64,000 nt of DNA from an uncultured bacterium (GTDB taxonomy: Bacteria; Cyanobacteriota; Vampirovibrionia; Gastranaerophilales; Gastranaerophilaceae): NCBI GenBank assembly GCA_950022695.1, contig CATLLN010000001.1, forward strand, positions 124,001 through 188,000. Reading direction: 5' to 3'. Numbering within the stretch: the stretch's first letter is position 1; each line of letters opens with the position of its first letter. Under the pieces are notes generated by a model. The model worked only from the letters and a program-made list of their open reading frames with translations. It had not been told where the DNA came from and made no database searches. Shown piece by piece: positions 7,364 through 15,489 of the stretch. Both the position numbers and the translations under genes were made by a program.

Positions 7364-9925
7364 ATGAAAATGAGTGGAGTGGAACTAAGAACCATTGCGG
7401 ATTACCAAACAGCTATTCAAAAGCTTGATAGAAAAAATCCGGAAGATTTGAAAAAAATTAAGGAGTATGCAGCCAAAATTGGTGAACTCTTGAAAAACGA
7501 AGGCAAAGTTGAAACGACTGGCGGTGAATTGAACATTTCTGAAGAAATGGGATTTACTCAAAATAACAAAATTGCCAATCAAGATAAGATTGATGATTTA
7601 AAACAATACAATAAAAAAGAAGTTGGTAAAGAACAAGCTCATCAAAATGTAAAAGAAAAATTTGGTAAAGAAGCTCTTGATGATGATGCATATAAAGCAA
7701 AGAAAAAACAACTCAAAAAATCTAAAAATGAATTGAAAGATTTATATAAACAACTTGGTAAAGTAAAATTTGACAAGAATGATCCTAAAGCTTTCAATAC
7801 AGCTCAAAGAGAACTTAATGAAAAAATTCAGGCTAAGTCTGCAGAAGTAGCTCAGTTACAAAAAGAAATGGTTGATATTGAAGCAGATAGAACAGGTAAC
7901 AGTAGCAAATTTGCTAAGAAATACGAAAAAGCAGCTCGTCAAAACGTAGAACAATATGAAAAAACTCAAGATGTTGTTGAAGCATTTTTAGATAAAGATG
8001 ATGCAAAAGCCTGGGAAAAAGAACACCCTGGTCAAAAAGCAGCAGTTGTTAATGAAAATGATTTAAGAGCATTGACAACCTTATATTATAGAGGTGTTGA
8101 TGAAATTAAAAAGGCTGAAGAATCAGGAGATGATGCTGCAATTAAAGAAGCTCATGCAAAATATGATGATTATGTTGGAATCTTTGAGAAAGACGATGAT
8201 GGAAATCCGCAGGTCAACAAAATTAACACTAGAAATGTACAGAACATTTTAGTAGATAAATCAGGCGGCGATCAAAACTTTAACCTTGATGAAGTTGATG
8301 TTATGTCAAGAGATTTAGGCTTGAAAAAAGGACAAGTTAAGCACTTAGTAAAAGAATTCGGTTTTGGAACAGAAAGCCAGTTACCGGCTAAATTTAAAGC
8401 CGCAGGTATTGCAGCAGGTTCAGCGCTTGCAGGTAATGCTATCGGTGCAATATTTGGTAAAACTCACAGCCACAAAACTGCAGAAGCATCAGCATCAGCT
8501 AAAGGTGAAACAGTTCAAGGTGAAGTTAGCTGGATTGCATCTAACGGCGAAGAATTCTATAAATTTTATGAAGCAAAAGGCGGAGATGCTGCAGTTAGCG
8601 TAGTTGCCGATGCTTGTGCAAAAATTCCTGTTATTGGACAATTAGTAGGTCCGGTACTCGCAGGTACAACAGCATTCTTACTGACTAAAGGCGTAACTGA
8701 TGATGTATTTGCAGGAGCTAATCCTGAAAAAGTTCTTGAAAACATTGGTGTAGCTAAAGATGAAGCTCAGCCTGTCTTAAAACAAATTAGAGATATGGAA
8801 ATTACAGGTGATCCAAAACGTGATGCTGCCATTAAAGCCGCTGTAATTAAGGCTTCAATCGGTGAAGATACAAGCGCATGTAACTTAAGAGAATTACAAA
8901 GTGCACTATCTGATTTAGAAGCAACAAAGGATACCATCGGTAAAATTGAAGATAATATACAAGAACCTCCGACACCTCCGACACCTCCAACACCTCCAAC
9001 ACCTCCTACTCCACCTACTCCACCGGAACCAACAAAACCGGAAAAAACTGTAGGCTGGGATAGAGACCACGGATTGTTGGAAAAACACGGCAAAAAGGGT
9101 ATTGAATCTAACCCTAATGGCAAAAAGAATGTACAAATAATTATTGGTGATACAAAAGTTACCGGTGATTATGAACAACCTGATACTATCGAAATTAAAG
9201 ATAAGACAGACGGTCGCGAAAATACATTCTCATATAGAAAAGTAACTGATGAAGAAGTTGCAAAAGGTCAATTAGCTGACGGTACAAAACTTACAGGTCT
9301 TGAAGGCAAAAAAGGTCCGTTCTATTTGATGACAGAAGCTAAAGACGATAAAGGCAACAACATTAAGAGAAATACTGTTGAAGTAAAACAACTTGAACTT
9401 CAAAAATCTGATGACAATAAAACTTATGATTATCGTTTGGAGCAATACGAAGGCATGAATGGTTATAAAGACCGAAGTGTTAATATCAATAGTAATGCAA
9501 AAGGTACAGCACCAGTCAAAAAAGCAACCAAAGCTAAGAAAGCAGCACCAACTAAGAAAGCAGCTCCAGCTAAGGATGCTACACCAGCCAAGGATGCTAC
9601 ACCAGCCAAGGATGCTACACCAGCTAAGGATGCTACACCAGCCAAGGATGCTACCCCAGCAAAAACAATGAAATTAGCTAACGGTGCAGTATTACGCTCA
9701 ACCGATCGTGCAGGTATATACTATGATGATGCACATAAAATGCACTACAGAAAAGGCGATAATGGTAAATTCGTAGCACTACCGGATGTAAGAACTATGC
9801 GTAAGGATGGTTCATGGGTTGACAGACACTATAAGACCCATCCGGCAACAGATGTACCAAAAGCTGGTCAATTACCACAATACAACAAACCGGCTGCACC
9901 TGCAGAAAACAGGGCGGGCCAATAA
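7364..9925 (+). CDS. Large modular protein of unknown function (853 residues)
   Basis: No signal peptide is visible. Order of parts: charged helical/coiled-coil segment (about 60-190); an EF-hand-like D-Q-N-F-N-L-D-E-V-D near 308; a Gly/Ala-rich hydrophobic stretch (about 343-363); a second hydrophobic stretch (about 413-444) ending F-L-L-T-K-G-V; a proline linker of six P-P-T units (about 535-555); a lysine-rich beta-type region; five K-D-A-T-P-A repeats (about 735-766); and a basic tail. The start has GAAAGGACAA. The linkers suggest a surface or secreted protein; the hydrophobic pair recalls pore or effector proteins. I do not recognise the family. It is coupled to the next gene by TAATG. 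Confidence 0.85.
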   Translation: MKMSGVELRTIADYQTAIQKLDRKNPEDLKKIKEYAAKIGELLKNEGKVETTGGELNISEEMGFTQNNKIANQDKIDDLKQYNKKEVGKEQAHQNVKEKFGKEALDDDAYKAKKKQLKKSKNELKDLYKQLGKVKFDKNDPKAFNTAQRELNEKIQAKSAEVAQLQKEMVDIEADRTGNSSKFAKKYEKAARQNVEQYEKTQDVVEAFLDKDDAKAWEKEHPGQKAAVVNENDLRALTTLYYRGVDEIKKAEESGDDAAIKEAHAKYDDYVGIFEKDDDGNPQVNKINTRNVQNILVDKSGGDQNFNLDEVDVMSRDLGLKKGQVKHLVKEFGFGTESQLPAKFKAAGIAAGSALAGNAIGAIFGKTHSHKTAEASASAKGETVQGEVSWIASNGEEFYKFYEAKGGDAAVSVVADACAKIPVIGQLVGPVLAGTTAFLLTKGVTDDVFAGANPEKVLENIGVAKDEAQPVLKQIRDMEITGDPKRDAAIKAAVIKASIGEDTSACNLRELQSALSDLEATKDTIGKIEDNIQEPPTPPTPPTPPTPPTPPTPPEPTKPEKTVGWDRDHGLLEKHGKKGIESNPNGKKNVQIIIGDTKVTGDYEQPDTIEIKDKTDGRENTFSYRKVTDEEVAKGQLADGTKLTGLEGKKGPFYLMTEAKDDKGNNIKRNTVEVKQLELQKSDDNKTYDYRLEQYEGMNGYKDRSVNINSNAKGTAPVKKATKAKKAAPTKKAAPAKDATPAKDATPAKDATPAKDATPAKDATPAKTMKLANGAVLRSTDRAGIYYDDAHKMHYRKGDNGKFVALPDVRTMRKDGSWVDRHYKTHPATDVPKAGQLPQYNKPAAPAENRAGQ
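8966..9025 (+). repeat. Short tandem repeat encoding P-P-T units
   Basis: Six or so 9-bp units (CCTCCGACA and variants) encode a Pro-Pro-Thr linker inside the 853-residue protein. Repeats of this kind change length easily. Confidence 0.9.
9571..9665 (+). repeat. 18-bp tandem repeat encoding K-D-A-T-P-A
   Basis: Five nearly identical 18-bp units (GATGCTACACCAGCCAAG and variants) encode a lysine/proline spacer in the 853-residue protein. The near identity at the DNA level suggests recent expansion. Confidence 0.9.
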
Positions 9926-10155
9926 TGGGTAACGGTGGAGCTCCACATAAACCGGTAACAATTTCACTTAACCAAACACCTAGATTTGGTACTACTATAG
10001 CTGATGATATTGAAAATGCAAAAAATGCATGTAAAAATGCAGGCAGAGATTTATCAGAAGCAGAACAAAAAGAAATGGATAAATGCAGAACGACATACGA
10101 ATTGAATGCATACCTGAGATCTATCGGTGTAACAGTAAGACCTTCATTTAGTTAA
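9925..10155 (+). CDS. Small coupled partner of the 853-residue protein
   Basis: A 76-residue protein that starts within the stop of the large gene (TAATG), so the two are very likely co-translated. It is polar, starts M-G-N-G-G-A-P-H-K-P-V-T, and has a helical middle with two Cys (K-N-A-C-K-N and M-D-K-C-R-T). There is no signal peptide or membrane segment. It could be a chaperone, immunity or assembly partner of the large protein, but no family is recognised. A strong terminator follows. Confidence 0.7.
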   Translation: MGNGGAPHKPVTISLNQTPRFGTTIADDIENAKNACKNAGRDLSEAEQKEMDKCRTTYELNAYLRSIGVTVRPSFS

Positions 10156-10186
10156 ATTTTAAAAATTAAATAACAAATGAAAACAG

Positions 10187-10220
10187 AACAGACGGACTAT
10201 AACTAGTCCGTCTGTTTCTT
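10187..10220 (+). terminator. Intrinsic terminator
   Basis: AACAGACGGACT (10187-10198) pairs perfectly with AGTCCGTCTGTT (10205-10216), loop of 6, then T-rich sequence. It closes the 853/76-residue gene pair. Confidence 0.9.
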
Positions 10221-10221
10221 A

Positions 10222-10250
10222 TTGCAACTATTGATAAAATTTGCTAAAAT
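10222..10250 (+). promoter_or_regulatory. Sigma-70-type promoter of the TrmB-like gene
   Basis: TTGCAA (10222-10227), a 17-bp spacer, and TAAAAT (10245-10250). The ATG lies 8 bases after the -10 box, at the expected transcription start, so the message should be leaderless. Confidence 0.7.
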
Positions 10251-10257
10251 CTTTTGT

Positions 10258-11058
10258 ATGAGTGATGTTATTGAAAAATTAAAAGAACTTGGGTTTAATT
10301 CATATGAAGCAAAGGTCTATCTTGCGCTTTTGAAAAAATATCCCGCAACAGGGTATGAAATCTCTCAAATTGCGGATATTCCGCAATCAAGGGCTTATGA
10401 TGCATTAAAGTCATTAGAATCCGAAAGTATTGTGTTTTCAACAAATGAAAAACCTCAAAAGTTTACACCTATTGCCCCGAAAGAACTTACACAAAGGTTC
10501 AAACGCAGGATAAATTCTACTATAGATTATCTGGAAAAGAAGCTCCCTGCCGTAAAAGAGGACTACAATGAACCTATTCATAATGTCTTTGGTACAGAAA
10601 ATATTTTGGATAAGTTAAAAGAAGTTATTAAAAATACCAAATATTCACTATATCTTGAAATCTGGCAAGAGGATTTTAAAAATCTTGAAGATGTCTTGAC
10701 AGATGCATATGACCGCGGAGTTGATATTAAAATCGTAGGATATAATAATTTGAAAACTATCTTCGGTTTAGTTTATCCCCACGAAGGTGGCAAGGAAATT
10801 GAAAATGCACACGGCGGAAGACTTATTTATCTATTGTCTGATAACCTTGAATCAGTTTTCGGGCATGTTGAATCTAAAGTTGTGTGGACAAAAAACGATG
10901 ATGTCGCATTTTTGTTAAAAGAATTTGTTGTGCATGATATGTATTTACTTGACATTTATGAACACTTCCCTGAACAGTTAAGATATTTTTATGGCTCAGG
11001 CTTTAGGAAACTTAAAGAAAAAATTCTTGATAAAAGGTCCGCTTACAATATTCACTAG
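10258..11058 (+). CDS. TrmB-family transcriptional regulator
   Basis: A 266-residue protein with an N-terminal winged helix (L-K-E-L-G-F-N-S-Y-E-A-K-V-Y-L-A-L-L near residue 6-23 and I-P-Q-S-R-A-Y-D-A-L-K-S-L as recognition helix) and a C-terminal phospholipase-D-like sensor domain, the arrangement of TrmB regulators that respond to sugars or other metabolites. It has no clear Shine-Dalgarno; a consensus-like promoter puts the start of transcription at its ATG. A TTG further upstream at 10222 lies in the -35 box and is not the start. The ligand and targets cannot be read from the sequence. Confidence 0.8.
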   Translation: MSDVIEKLKELGFNSYEAKVYLALLKKYPATGYEISQIADIPQSRAYDALKSLESESIVFSTNEKPQKFTPIAPKELTQRFKRRINSTIDYLEKKLPAVKEDYNEPIHNVFGTENILDKLKEVIKNTKYSLYLEIWQEDFKNLEDVLTDAYDRGVDIKIVGYNNLKTIFGLVYPHEGGKEIENAHGGRLIYLLSDNLESVFGHVESKVVWTKNDDVAFLLKEFVVHDMYLLDIYEHFPEQLRYFYGSGFRKLKEKILDKRSAYNIH

Positions 11059-11100
11059 GGGATAACAATTACTTCAAGAGTTGAAAGGGGTAAATTAAAA

Positions 11101-11125
11101 TCATTCTGAGCAGAACGATGAATCT
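11101..11125. repeat. Possible dispersed intergenic repeat
   Basis: TCATTCTGAGCAGAACGATG followed by AATCT resembles the TCATTCTGAGCGAAGCGAAGAATCT-type fragments seen between genes in many bacteria. Only one copy is seen in this window, so repeat status is an inference. Confidence 0.3.
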
Positions 11126-11217
11126 ATTAATTAATGTTAATTAAAATTTACTTTTAAAATTTCTTTGGAAATATTATAATTAATTATGTTAAAGCATGTA
11201 TTTTGGGAATAGGGAAA

Positions 11218-11835
11218 ATGAGCGGATATAGTTTTGAATTGATTACAGGTCCGATGAGCTGCGGAAAAACCGAAGAACTCTTGAGAAGAATCAGACGCTG
11301 TATTATTGCAAAGAAAAAAGTTAAAGTTATATCACCTGATGTTGATACAAGAGCAAAAGGTGATTATATTGAATCAAGAAACGGTTTATGGCTTGATGCT
11401 GTGAAAGTTAAGCATTCAGTACAAATTCTGAGCTTTGTAAAAGATGCTGAAGTTGTTGCTATTGATGAATTACAGTTTTTTGATTCTAATATTACAAAAG
11501 TTATAACACAGCTTATGAACGAAGGTAAAAAGGTTATTGGTACAGGTTTGGAACTTGATTTTAAAGCTGAACCGTTTGGCTCAATGCCCGAGTTGATGTG
11601 TATTGCAACAAAAGTTGATAAATTGCATGCAGTTTGTATGAAGTGCGGATGTGAGCATGCAACAAGAACCCAGCGCTTAATAGATGGACATCCTGCAGAT
11701 AAAAATTCACCTTTAATTATGATTGGAGGAGACGAAACTTATGAAGCAAGATGTATTAAGTGTTATGAATTACCGGATGTTAAGGCTAAATCGAAAGCAT
11801 TAGGGTTAAAGCTTTTACAGTTTAATAAAAAATAA
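11218..11835 (+). CDS. tdk: Thymidine kinase (type II)
   Basis: A 205-residue enzyme that phosphorylates thymidine with ATP in the pyrimidine salvage pathway. Motifs: P-loop I-T-G-P-M-S-C-G-K-T-E near residue 9-19, the Walker B-like V-A-I-D-E-L-Q-F-F, the lasso region F-G-S-M-P-E-L-M, and a structural zinc site made of C-M-K-C and C-I-K-C. The ATG at 11218 follows TAGGGAAA; a TTG start at 11203 would add five residues before the conserved core. A TATAAT at 11175-11180 may be its -10 box. A terminator follows. Confidence 0.95.
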   Translation: MSGYSFELITGPMSCGKTEELLRRIRRCIIAKKKVKVISPDVDTRAKGDYIESRNGLWLDAVKVKHSVQILSFVKDAEVVAIDELQFFDSNITKVITQLMNEGKKVIGTGLELDFKAEPFGSMPELMCIATKVDKLHAVCMKCGCEHATRTQRLIDGHPADKNSPLIMIGGDETYEARCIKCYELPDVKAKSKALGLKLLQFNKK

Positions 11836-11853
11836 CATATACAATAATGAAAT

Positions 11854-11886
11854 AAATGTGGGATTTAAAATTTCACATTTTTTTTT
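11854..11886 (+). terminator. Intrinsic terminator after tdk
   Basis: AAATGTG (11854-11860) pairs with CACATTT (11874-11880) with further pairing inside, followed by a run of T. Confidence 0.8.
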
Positions 11887-11994
11887 ATATGTGGTAATAT
11901 GAACACTATATAATAATCTTTTCAATGGATGGAAACTTTTTAAAAGGTTTTGCGTCTAATGTAAGGGAAGGGATTATTGGAGGTGTAGATAAGA

Positions 11995-13215
11995 ATGAGA
12001 AAACTAATGAAAAAAAGTATTATATTTATGGGAGTGTTCCTATTCCTATTTGGATGGGTTATACGCTCAAATGTACACGCATCGACTCCTATCGAATTGT
12101 ATGATAATGTTTGGCGCTTAATTAATTCCAAATATGTTGACCAAACTAATAATGAACAGGATTGGTCAAAATGGCGTCACAAATATGATAATGTAATTAA
12201 AACAAACGAAGATGCTTATGTTGCAATCGAAACAATGGTTGCAAGTTTGAATGATCCATATACAAAGTTTCTTGATCCGAAAGAATTTTCAGAGGAAACC
12301 AGTTCTATCAAAGGTTCGTTAAAAGGGATTGGTATTCAAATTGGTGTTCAGGACGGTAAATTAATGGTTATTGCGCCAATTGAAGATACTCCGGCAGAAA
12401 AAGCAGGTTTGCTTGCAGGTGATGAGATTCTTTCAATTGACGGAAAAAGCACAAAAGGTATCACTGTTGATAAAGCCGCAGACCAAATACGCGGAGAAGA
12501 AGGAACAAGTGTTACGCTTGTTGTAAAACGTAAAGATTCAGAACCAAAATCTTATACTATTACACGTAAGGAAATTGAAATAAAATCAGTTTCTCAAAAA
12601 GTGCCTGAAAATATTAAAATGCCTAAAGATATTGAATATATCAGATTAAGTTCTTTTATCAGCAGAAACGTTTCAAAAGAGGTTTCGGACATACTTACCA
12701 ATAATCCTGATAAGAAAGCGATAATTATTGATTTGCGTTCAAATCCGGGCGGGCTTTTGACAAATGCGATTTATATATCCGATATGTTCTTAAACGGCGG
12801 TTCAATTGTAAGTACTGTTGATCGTGACGGTTATAAAGATACAACAAAAGCATCCCGCGGAGTTTTGACAACAAAACCTGTTGTTGTTCTGGTTGATAAA
12901 GGCTCAGCTTCTGCTAGTGAAATTTTCTCAGGCGCAATAAAAGATAACAAAAGAGGTATAATTGTTGGTACACAGTCTTTCGGTAAAGGATTGGTACAAG
13001 AAATTAACAGACTTCCAAATGGCGCAGGGATAAATATTACAATTCAAAAGTATTTAACACCAAGCGGAACAGATATTCATAAAAAAGGTATAACACCGGA
13101 TGTTCTTGTTGAATTAACAGAAGAAAATGTAAAAAATAAAGATGATGTTCAACTGAAAAAGGCAATTGAAGTTGCACAGCAGCTTTCAAACGGAACATAT
13201 GTTGTAACAAAATAA
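11995..13215 (+). CDS. ctpA: C-terminal processing peptidase CtpA (S41)
   Basis: A 406-residue exported serine protease. Residues 1-30 form a signal peptide ending S-N-V-H-A. A PDZ domain follows (about 100-170, with G-I-G-I-Q-I-G and A-G-L-L-A-G-D-E-I-L-S-I-D-G), then the S41 catalytic domain with K-G-S-A-S-A-S-E-I (Ser near 306) and Q-S-F-G-K-G-L-V-Q-E (Lys near 331), the Ser-Lys dyad at the usual 25-residue spacing. In cyanobacteria and plastids this family trims D1; in a non-photosynthetic relative it more likely acts in envelope protein quality control. GGAGGTG precedes the start. A TATAAT at 11909-11914 may drive it. Confidence 0.93.
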   Translation: MRKLMKKSIIFMGVFLFLFGWVIRSNVHASTPIELYDNVWRLINSKYVDQTNNEQDWSKWRHKYDNVIKTNEDAYVAIETMVASLNDPYTKFLDPKEFSEETSSIKGSLKGIGIQIGVQDGKLMVIAPIEDTPAEKAGLLAGDEILSIDGKSTKGITVDKAADQIRGEEGTSVTLVVKRKDSEPKSYTITRKEIEIKSVSQKVPENIKMPKDIEYIRLSSFISRNVSKEVSDILTNNPDKKAIIIDLRSNPGGLLTNAIYISDMFLNGGSIVSTVDRDGYKDTTKASRGVLTTKPVVVLVDKGSASASEIFSGAIKDNKRGIIVGTQSFGKGLVQEINRLPNGAGINITIQKYLTPSGTDIHKKGITPDVLVELTEENVKNKDDVQLKKAIEVAQQLSNGTYVVTK

Positions 13216-13227
13216 AAATGAAATTAT

Positions 13228-13368
13228 ATAAAAAAGGCGGCGGGCAATTTTGCTCGCCGCCTTTTTTTACCATCCTAAAGCTGCTCGGAGGTCATACGCT
13301 ACTCCATAGATTGTTTTCCAAAGATGGCAGCTATTTGCGCCTTACAATTCGGAACTTTCTGTCAGCAA
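13228..13368 (-). ncRNA. Candidate structured small RNA, unidentified
   Basis: On the minus strand a TATAAT (13373-13378) is followed about 7 bases later by roughly 140 nt with no ORF, ending in the GC-rich hairpin shared with ctpA, which has a T-run on this strand too. Two perfect stems lie in it: ATTTGC/GCAAAT (13365-13370 with 13333-13338) and directly next to it AGCTGC/GCAGCT (13327-13332 with 13279-13284). Inside the second, CCAT/ATGG and GGAG/CTCC pairings exclude each other. I could not match it to SRP RNA, 6S, tmRNA or RNase P by eye. Confidence 0.5.
13230..13268. terminator. Bidirectional intrinsic terminator
   Basis: AAAAAGGCGGCGGGC pairs with the matching arm ending GCCGCCTTTTT (one G.U pair), with A-runs on the left and T-runs on the right, so it can serve ctpA and the minus-strand small RNA. 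Confidence 0.9.
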
Positions 13369-13372
13369 ATCT

Positions 13373-13378
13373 ATTATA
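13373..13378 (-). promoter_or_regulatory. -10 box of the candidate small RNA
   Basis: TATAAT on the minus strand. No clear -35 box is seen 16-18 bases upstream. The first stem of the RNA starts within a few bases of the predicted transcription start. Confidence 0.4.
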
Positions 13379-13522
13379 ACAAAAATTATCCCGCTTTGAC
13401 TATAAAGTTTATTCATATATTCGTATTAGAAAAATTTTGTGAAACTCTTTAAAAGGTTGATTTAATTTTTATTAATATTTGAAATAATAAAATAGTTATC
13501 ACCGTTATAGGAATTATCTGAG

Positions 13523-13705
13523 ATGAATTTACACGAGCAATGTTTACTGCGTTATTTGACTTATCCTGATGAGCTTTCATATGCTACAGAAATTCTGAAG
13601 TTGAACAACAAAATTCTGGAACATAAATTTGTTGTGAAAAATATTCTTGCCAACGGGTCTTTGTTAAACTATACTGAAGGGGTAAGTGATACCAATTGCC
13701 TGTAA
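13523..13705 (+). CDS. Small hypothetical protein ahead of the CHASE2-GGDEF gene
   Basis: A 60-residue ORF beginning M-N-L-H-E-Q-C-L-L-R-Y-L-T-Y-P-D-E-L with an AGGA site 9 bases before the ATG. The first 45 residues look like an amphipathic helical protein (E-I-L-K-L-N-N-K-I-L-E-H-K). It lies 51 bases before the diguanylate-cyclase-like gene on the same strand. No family is recognised. It could be a real small gene or the remnant of a longer one. Confidence 0.4.
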   Translation: MNLHEQCLLRYLTYPDELSYATEILKLNNKILEHKFVVKNILANGSLLNYTEGVSDTNCL

Positions 13706-13739
13706 ATGTCGATGTATAAGAATCGGTCTGCCAGGGAAT
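13691..13739 (+). other. Possible RNA structure before the CHASE2-GGDEF gene
   Basis: ATTGCCTG near the end of the 60-residue ORF can pair with CAGGGAAT about 28 nt later (7 of 8 pairs), just before the next gene's start. It was considered as a c-di-GMP riboswitch but the known motifs are not seen. Confidence 0.25.
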
Positions 13740-13756
13740 AAAAAAAGGTTGGATTT

Positions 13757-15481
13757 ATGATAAAAAAGTTTTTATATATTTTGTGGGTTTCTGTGCTTTC
13801 GATATTATTGGGTTTCAGCCTGCAGAACGGAAGCTTTGTGTCGTTTATAAATTCTATGGAAAATCATACTTTTGATATTCGGCAGAATATTCTTGCAAAT
13901 TCTCAAAAACGTCAGCATAACAGAGACATCGTAATTGTTGCAATTGATGATGCAAGTTATGAATATATTTTGGGTAAATATGGTGAGTGGCCTTTGCGTC
14001 GTGATATTTATGCGAAATCTGTTGATTATATTCAGGCACAGAAGCCTAAAAGTATTGCGTTTGACATGATGTTTGTGAAATCTATGAAAAGTAGTGCAGA
14101 TGCAGATTCAAAGCTTGTTGATGTGTTTAAAAAATATGATAATGTTTATGCTGCAATGAATCTCGATAATCAGCCTAAAGATTTAAGAATCCCGCCAGTG
14201 CTGCCGGAAAAGCTTGTGATGTTACCGTTTGATGTGGATAGCCATCCAATGGAATATTCAAATTGCAGGGTCATATTAGACGGGATATTAAACGCTACAA
14301 AAAATATCGGAATGATTAATGTTGCACGTTCTGATGATGGTGTTTTGAGAAGTATGCCATTGTATTTAAAATATCAAGATAAAATTTATCCACAATTAGG
14401 GTTTCTTGTCGGAAAAGATTATTTGCAAAAATATACTGATAAAAAGTTAGTGGATAATGTTCACCCGGATGATAATGCAAGTGTAATTCTTAACTGGTAC
14501 GGGCCTGCCGGAACTTTTGATAATATTCCAATGTATAAATTGTTGAAAGCGATTGAAGGACAGGATAAACTGGATTACGATTTTAACGGTAAAGTTGTAT
14601 ATTTCGGTGCAACTGCGGCAAGTTTGTTCGATATAAAAACTGTTCCGGTTGATAAGGTTTATCCCGGTGTTGAGGTTCAGGCAACTTATGTAAATAATAT
14701 TATTGATGGAAGTTTTATTAGAAAATGTCCTATAGTGGTAAATGTTTTAATCACTTTGATACTTGCAATTTTAACTATTATTATTGTTCGTGGGATTCCT
14801 TCAATGCCTGTAGCTTTTGGTATGTCTGTGACTGTTTATACGATTTATGTAATGATAGCGTATGAAATGATGAATCTTTATAATCGTTGGGTGGAAATTG
14901 TTTCTCCGCTTGCTTTTTCATTGTTTGCGTTTATTATTGCCGTGATTGTTAAATATCTTATTAAATCCCGGGATTTTGATGCTCAGTATAAACTTGCTAC
15001 AACTGACGGCTTGACTGAGCTTTATAACCACAGATATTTTCAGGAACAAATGCAAAATCAGGTTTCGCACGCTAAACGTTATGAGGTTCCGTTATCTCTT
15101 ATAATTGTTGATATTGACTATTTTAAAAAGTTTAATGATACATATGGTCACCAGTCAGGAGACGCTGTGTTAAGACAGGTTGCTTTTATATTAAAGAAAA
15201 ATGTTCGTTCGACCGATATAGTATGTAGATACGGCGGAGAAGAAATGAGTATTATCCTGCCGAATACAAAATATGAGGAAGCCGTTTCAATTGCAAATAA
15301 ACTTTGTTCGCTTGTTGCAGAGAAAAAATGTAAATTAAGTAATGGCAGAGAAAGCAATGTTACAATAAGTCTTGGAGTTTCGACTTTCGGCGCAGACGGC
15401 GAAACTCCTGCAACAATTATTGAATCCGCAGATAAAAGATTATATAACGCAAAAGAAAACGGAAGAAACCGGGTTAATTAA
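13757..15481 (+). CDS. CHASE2-type sensor with GGDEF domain
   Basis: A 574-residue membrane protein. An N-terminal transmembrane helix (about 5-25) is followed by an extracytoplasmic CHASE2-like sensor (I-V-I-V-A-I-D-D-A-S-Y and S-I-A-F-D-M-M-F), three closely spaced transmembrane helices (about 325-405), and a GGDEF domain starting D-G-L-T-E-L-Y-N-H-R-Y. The active-site loop reads R-Y-G-G-E-E-M, not G-G-D/E-E-F. The metal-binding D-I-D-Y-F-K-K-F-N-D is intact, so it may still make c-di-GMP from GTP, but the Phe-to-Met change leaves this open. The next gene starts 9 bases later and is probably co-transcribed. Confidence 0.88.
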   Translation: MIKKFLYILWVSVLSILLGFSLQNGSFVSFINSMENHTFDIRQNILANSQKRQHNRDIVIVAIDDASYEYILGKYGEWPLRRDIYAKSVDYIQAQKPKSIAFDMMFVKSMKSSADADSKLVDVFKKYDNVYAAMNLDNQPKDLRIPPVLPEKLVMLPFDVDSHPMEYSNCRVILDGILNATKNIGMINVARSDDGVLRSMPLYLKYQDKIYPQLGFLVGKDYLQKYTDKKLVDNVHPDDNASVILNWYGPAGTFDNIPMYKLLKAIEGQDKLDYDFNGKVVYFGATAASLFDIKTVPVDKVYPGVEVQATYVNNIIDGSFIRKCPIVVNVLITLILAILTIIIVRGIPSMPVAFGMSVTVYTIYVMIAYEMMNLYNRWVEIVSPLAFSLFAFIIAVIVKYLIKSRDFDAQYKLATTDGLTELYNHRYFQEQMQNQVSHAKRYEVPLSLIIVDIDYFKKFNDTYGHQSGDAVLRQVAFILKKNVRSTDIVCRYGGEEMSIILPNTKYEEAVSIANKLCSLVAEKKCKLSNGRESNVTISLGVSTFGADGETPATIIESADKRLYNAKENGRNRVN

Positions 15482-15489
15482 ATAAAAGT

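Noticed and set aside
8767-9178. Glycine- and arginine-rich frames on the minus strand over the P-P-T repeat
   Set aside because: Shadows of the 9-bp repeat inside a clear plus-strand gene.
9463-9671. Long open frames opposite and beside the K-D-A-T-P-A repeats
   Set aside because: They exist only because an 18-bp repeat keeps all frames open; no start sites or independent support.
11935-12114. A 59-codon plus-strand ORF starting M-D-G-N-F-L-K-G-F overlapping the ctpA start
   Set aside because: No ribosome site, and most of it lies in another frame of the ctpA signal peptide.
13228-13368. SRP RNA or 6S RNA at the candidate small-RNA locus
   Set aside because: The conserved SRP tip sequence and a single long 6S-type hairpin with closing stem are not visible.
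13684-13756. c-di-GMP riboswitch before the GGDEF gene
   Set aside because: The conserved core sequences of the c-di-GMP-I and -II aptamers are not seen.
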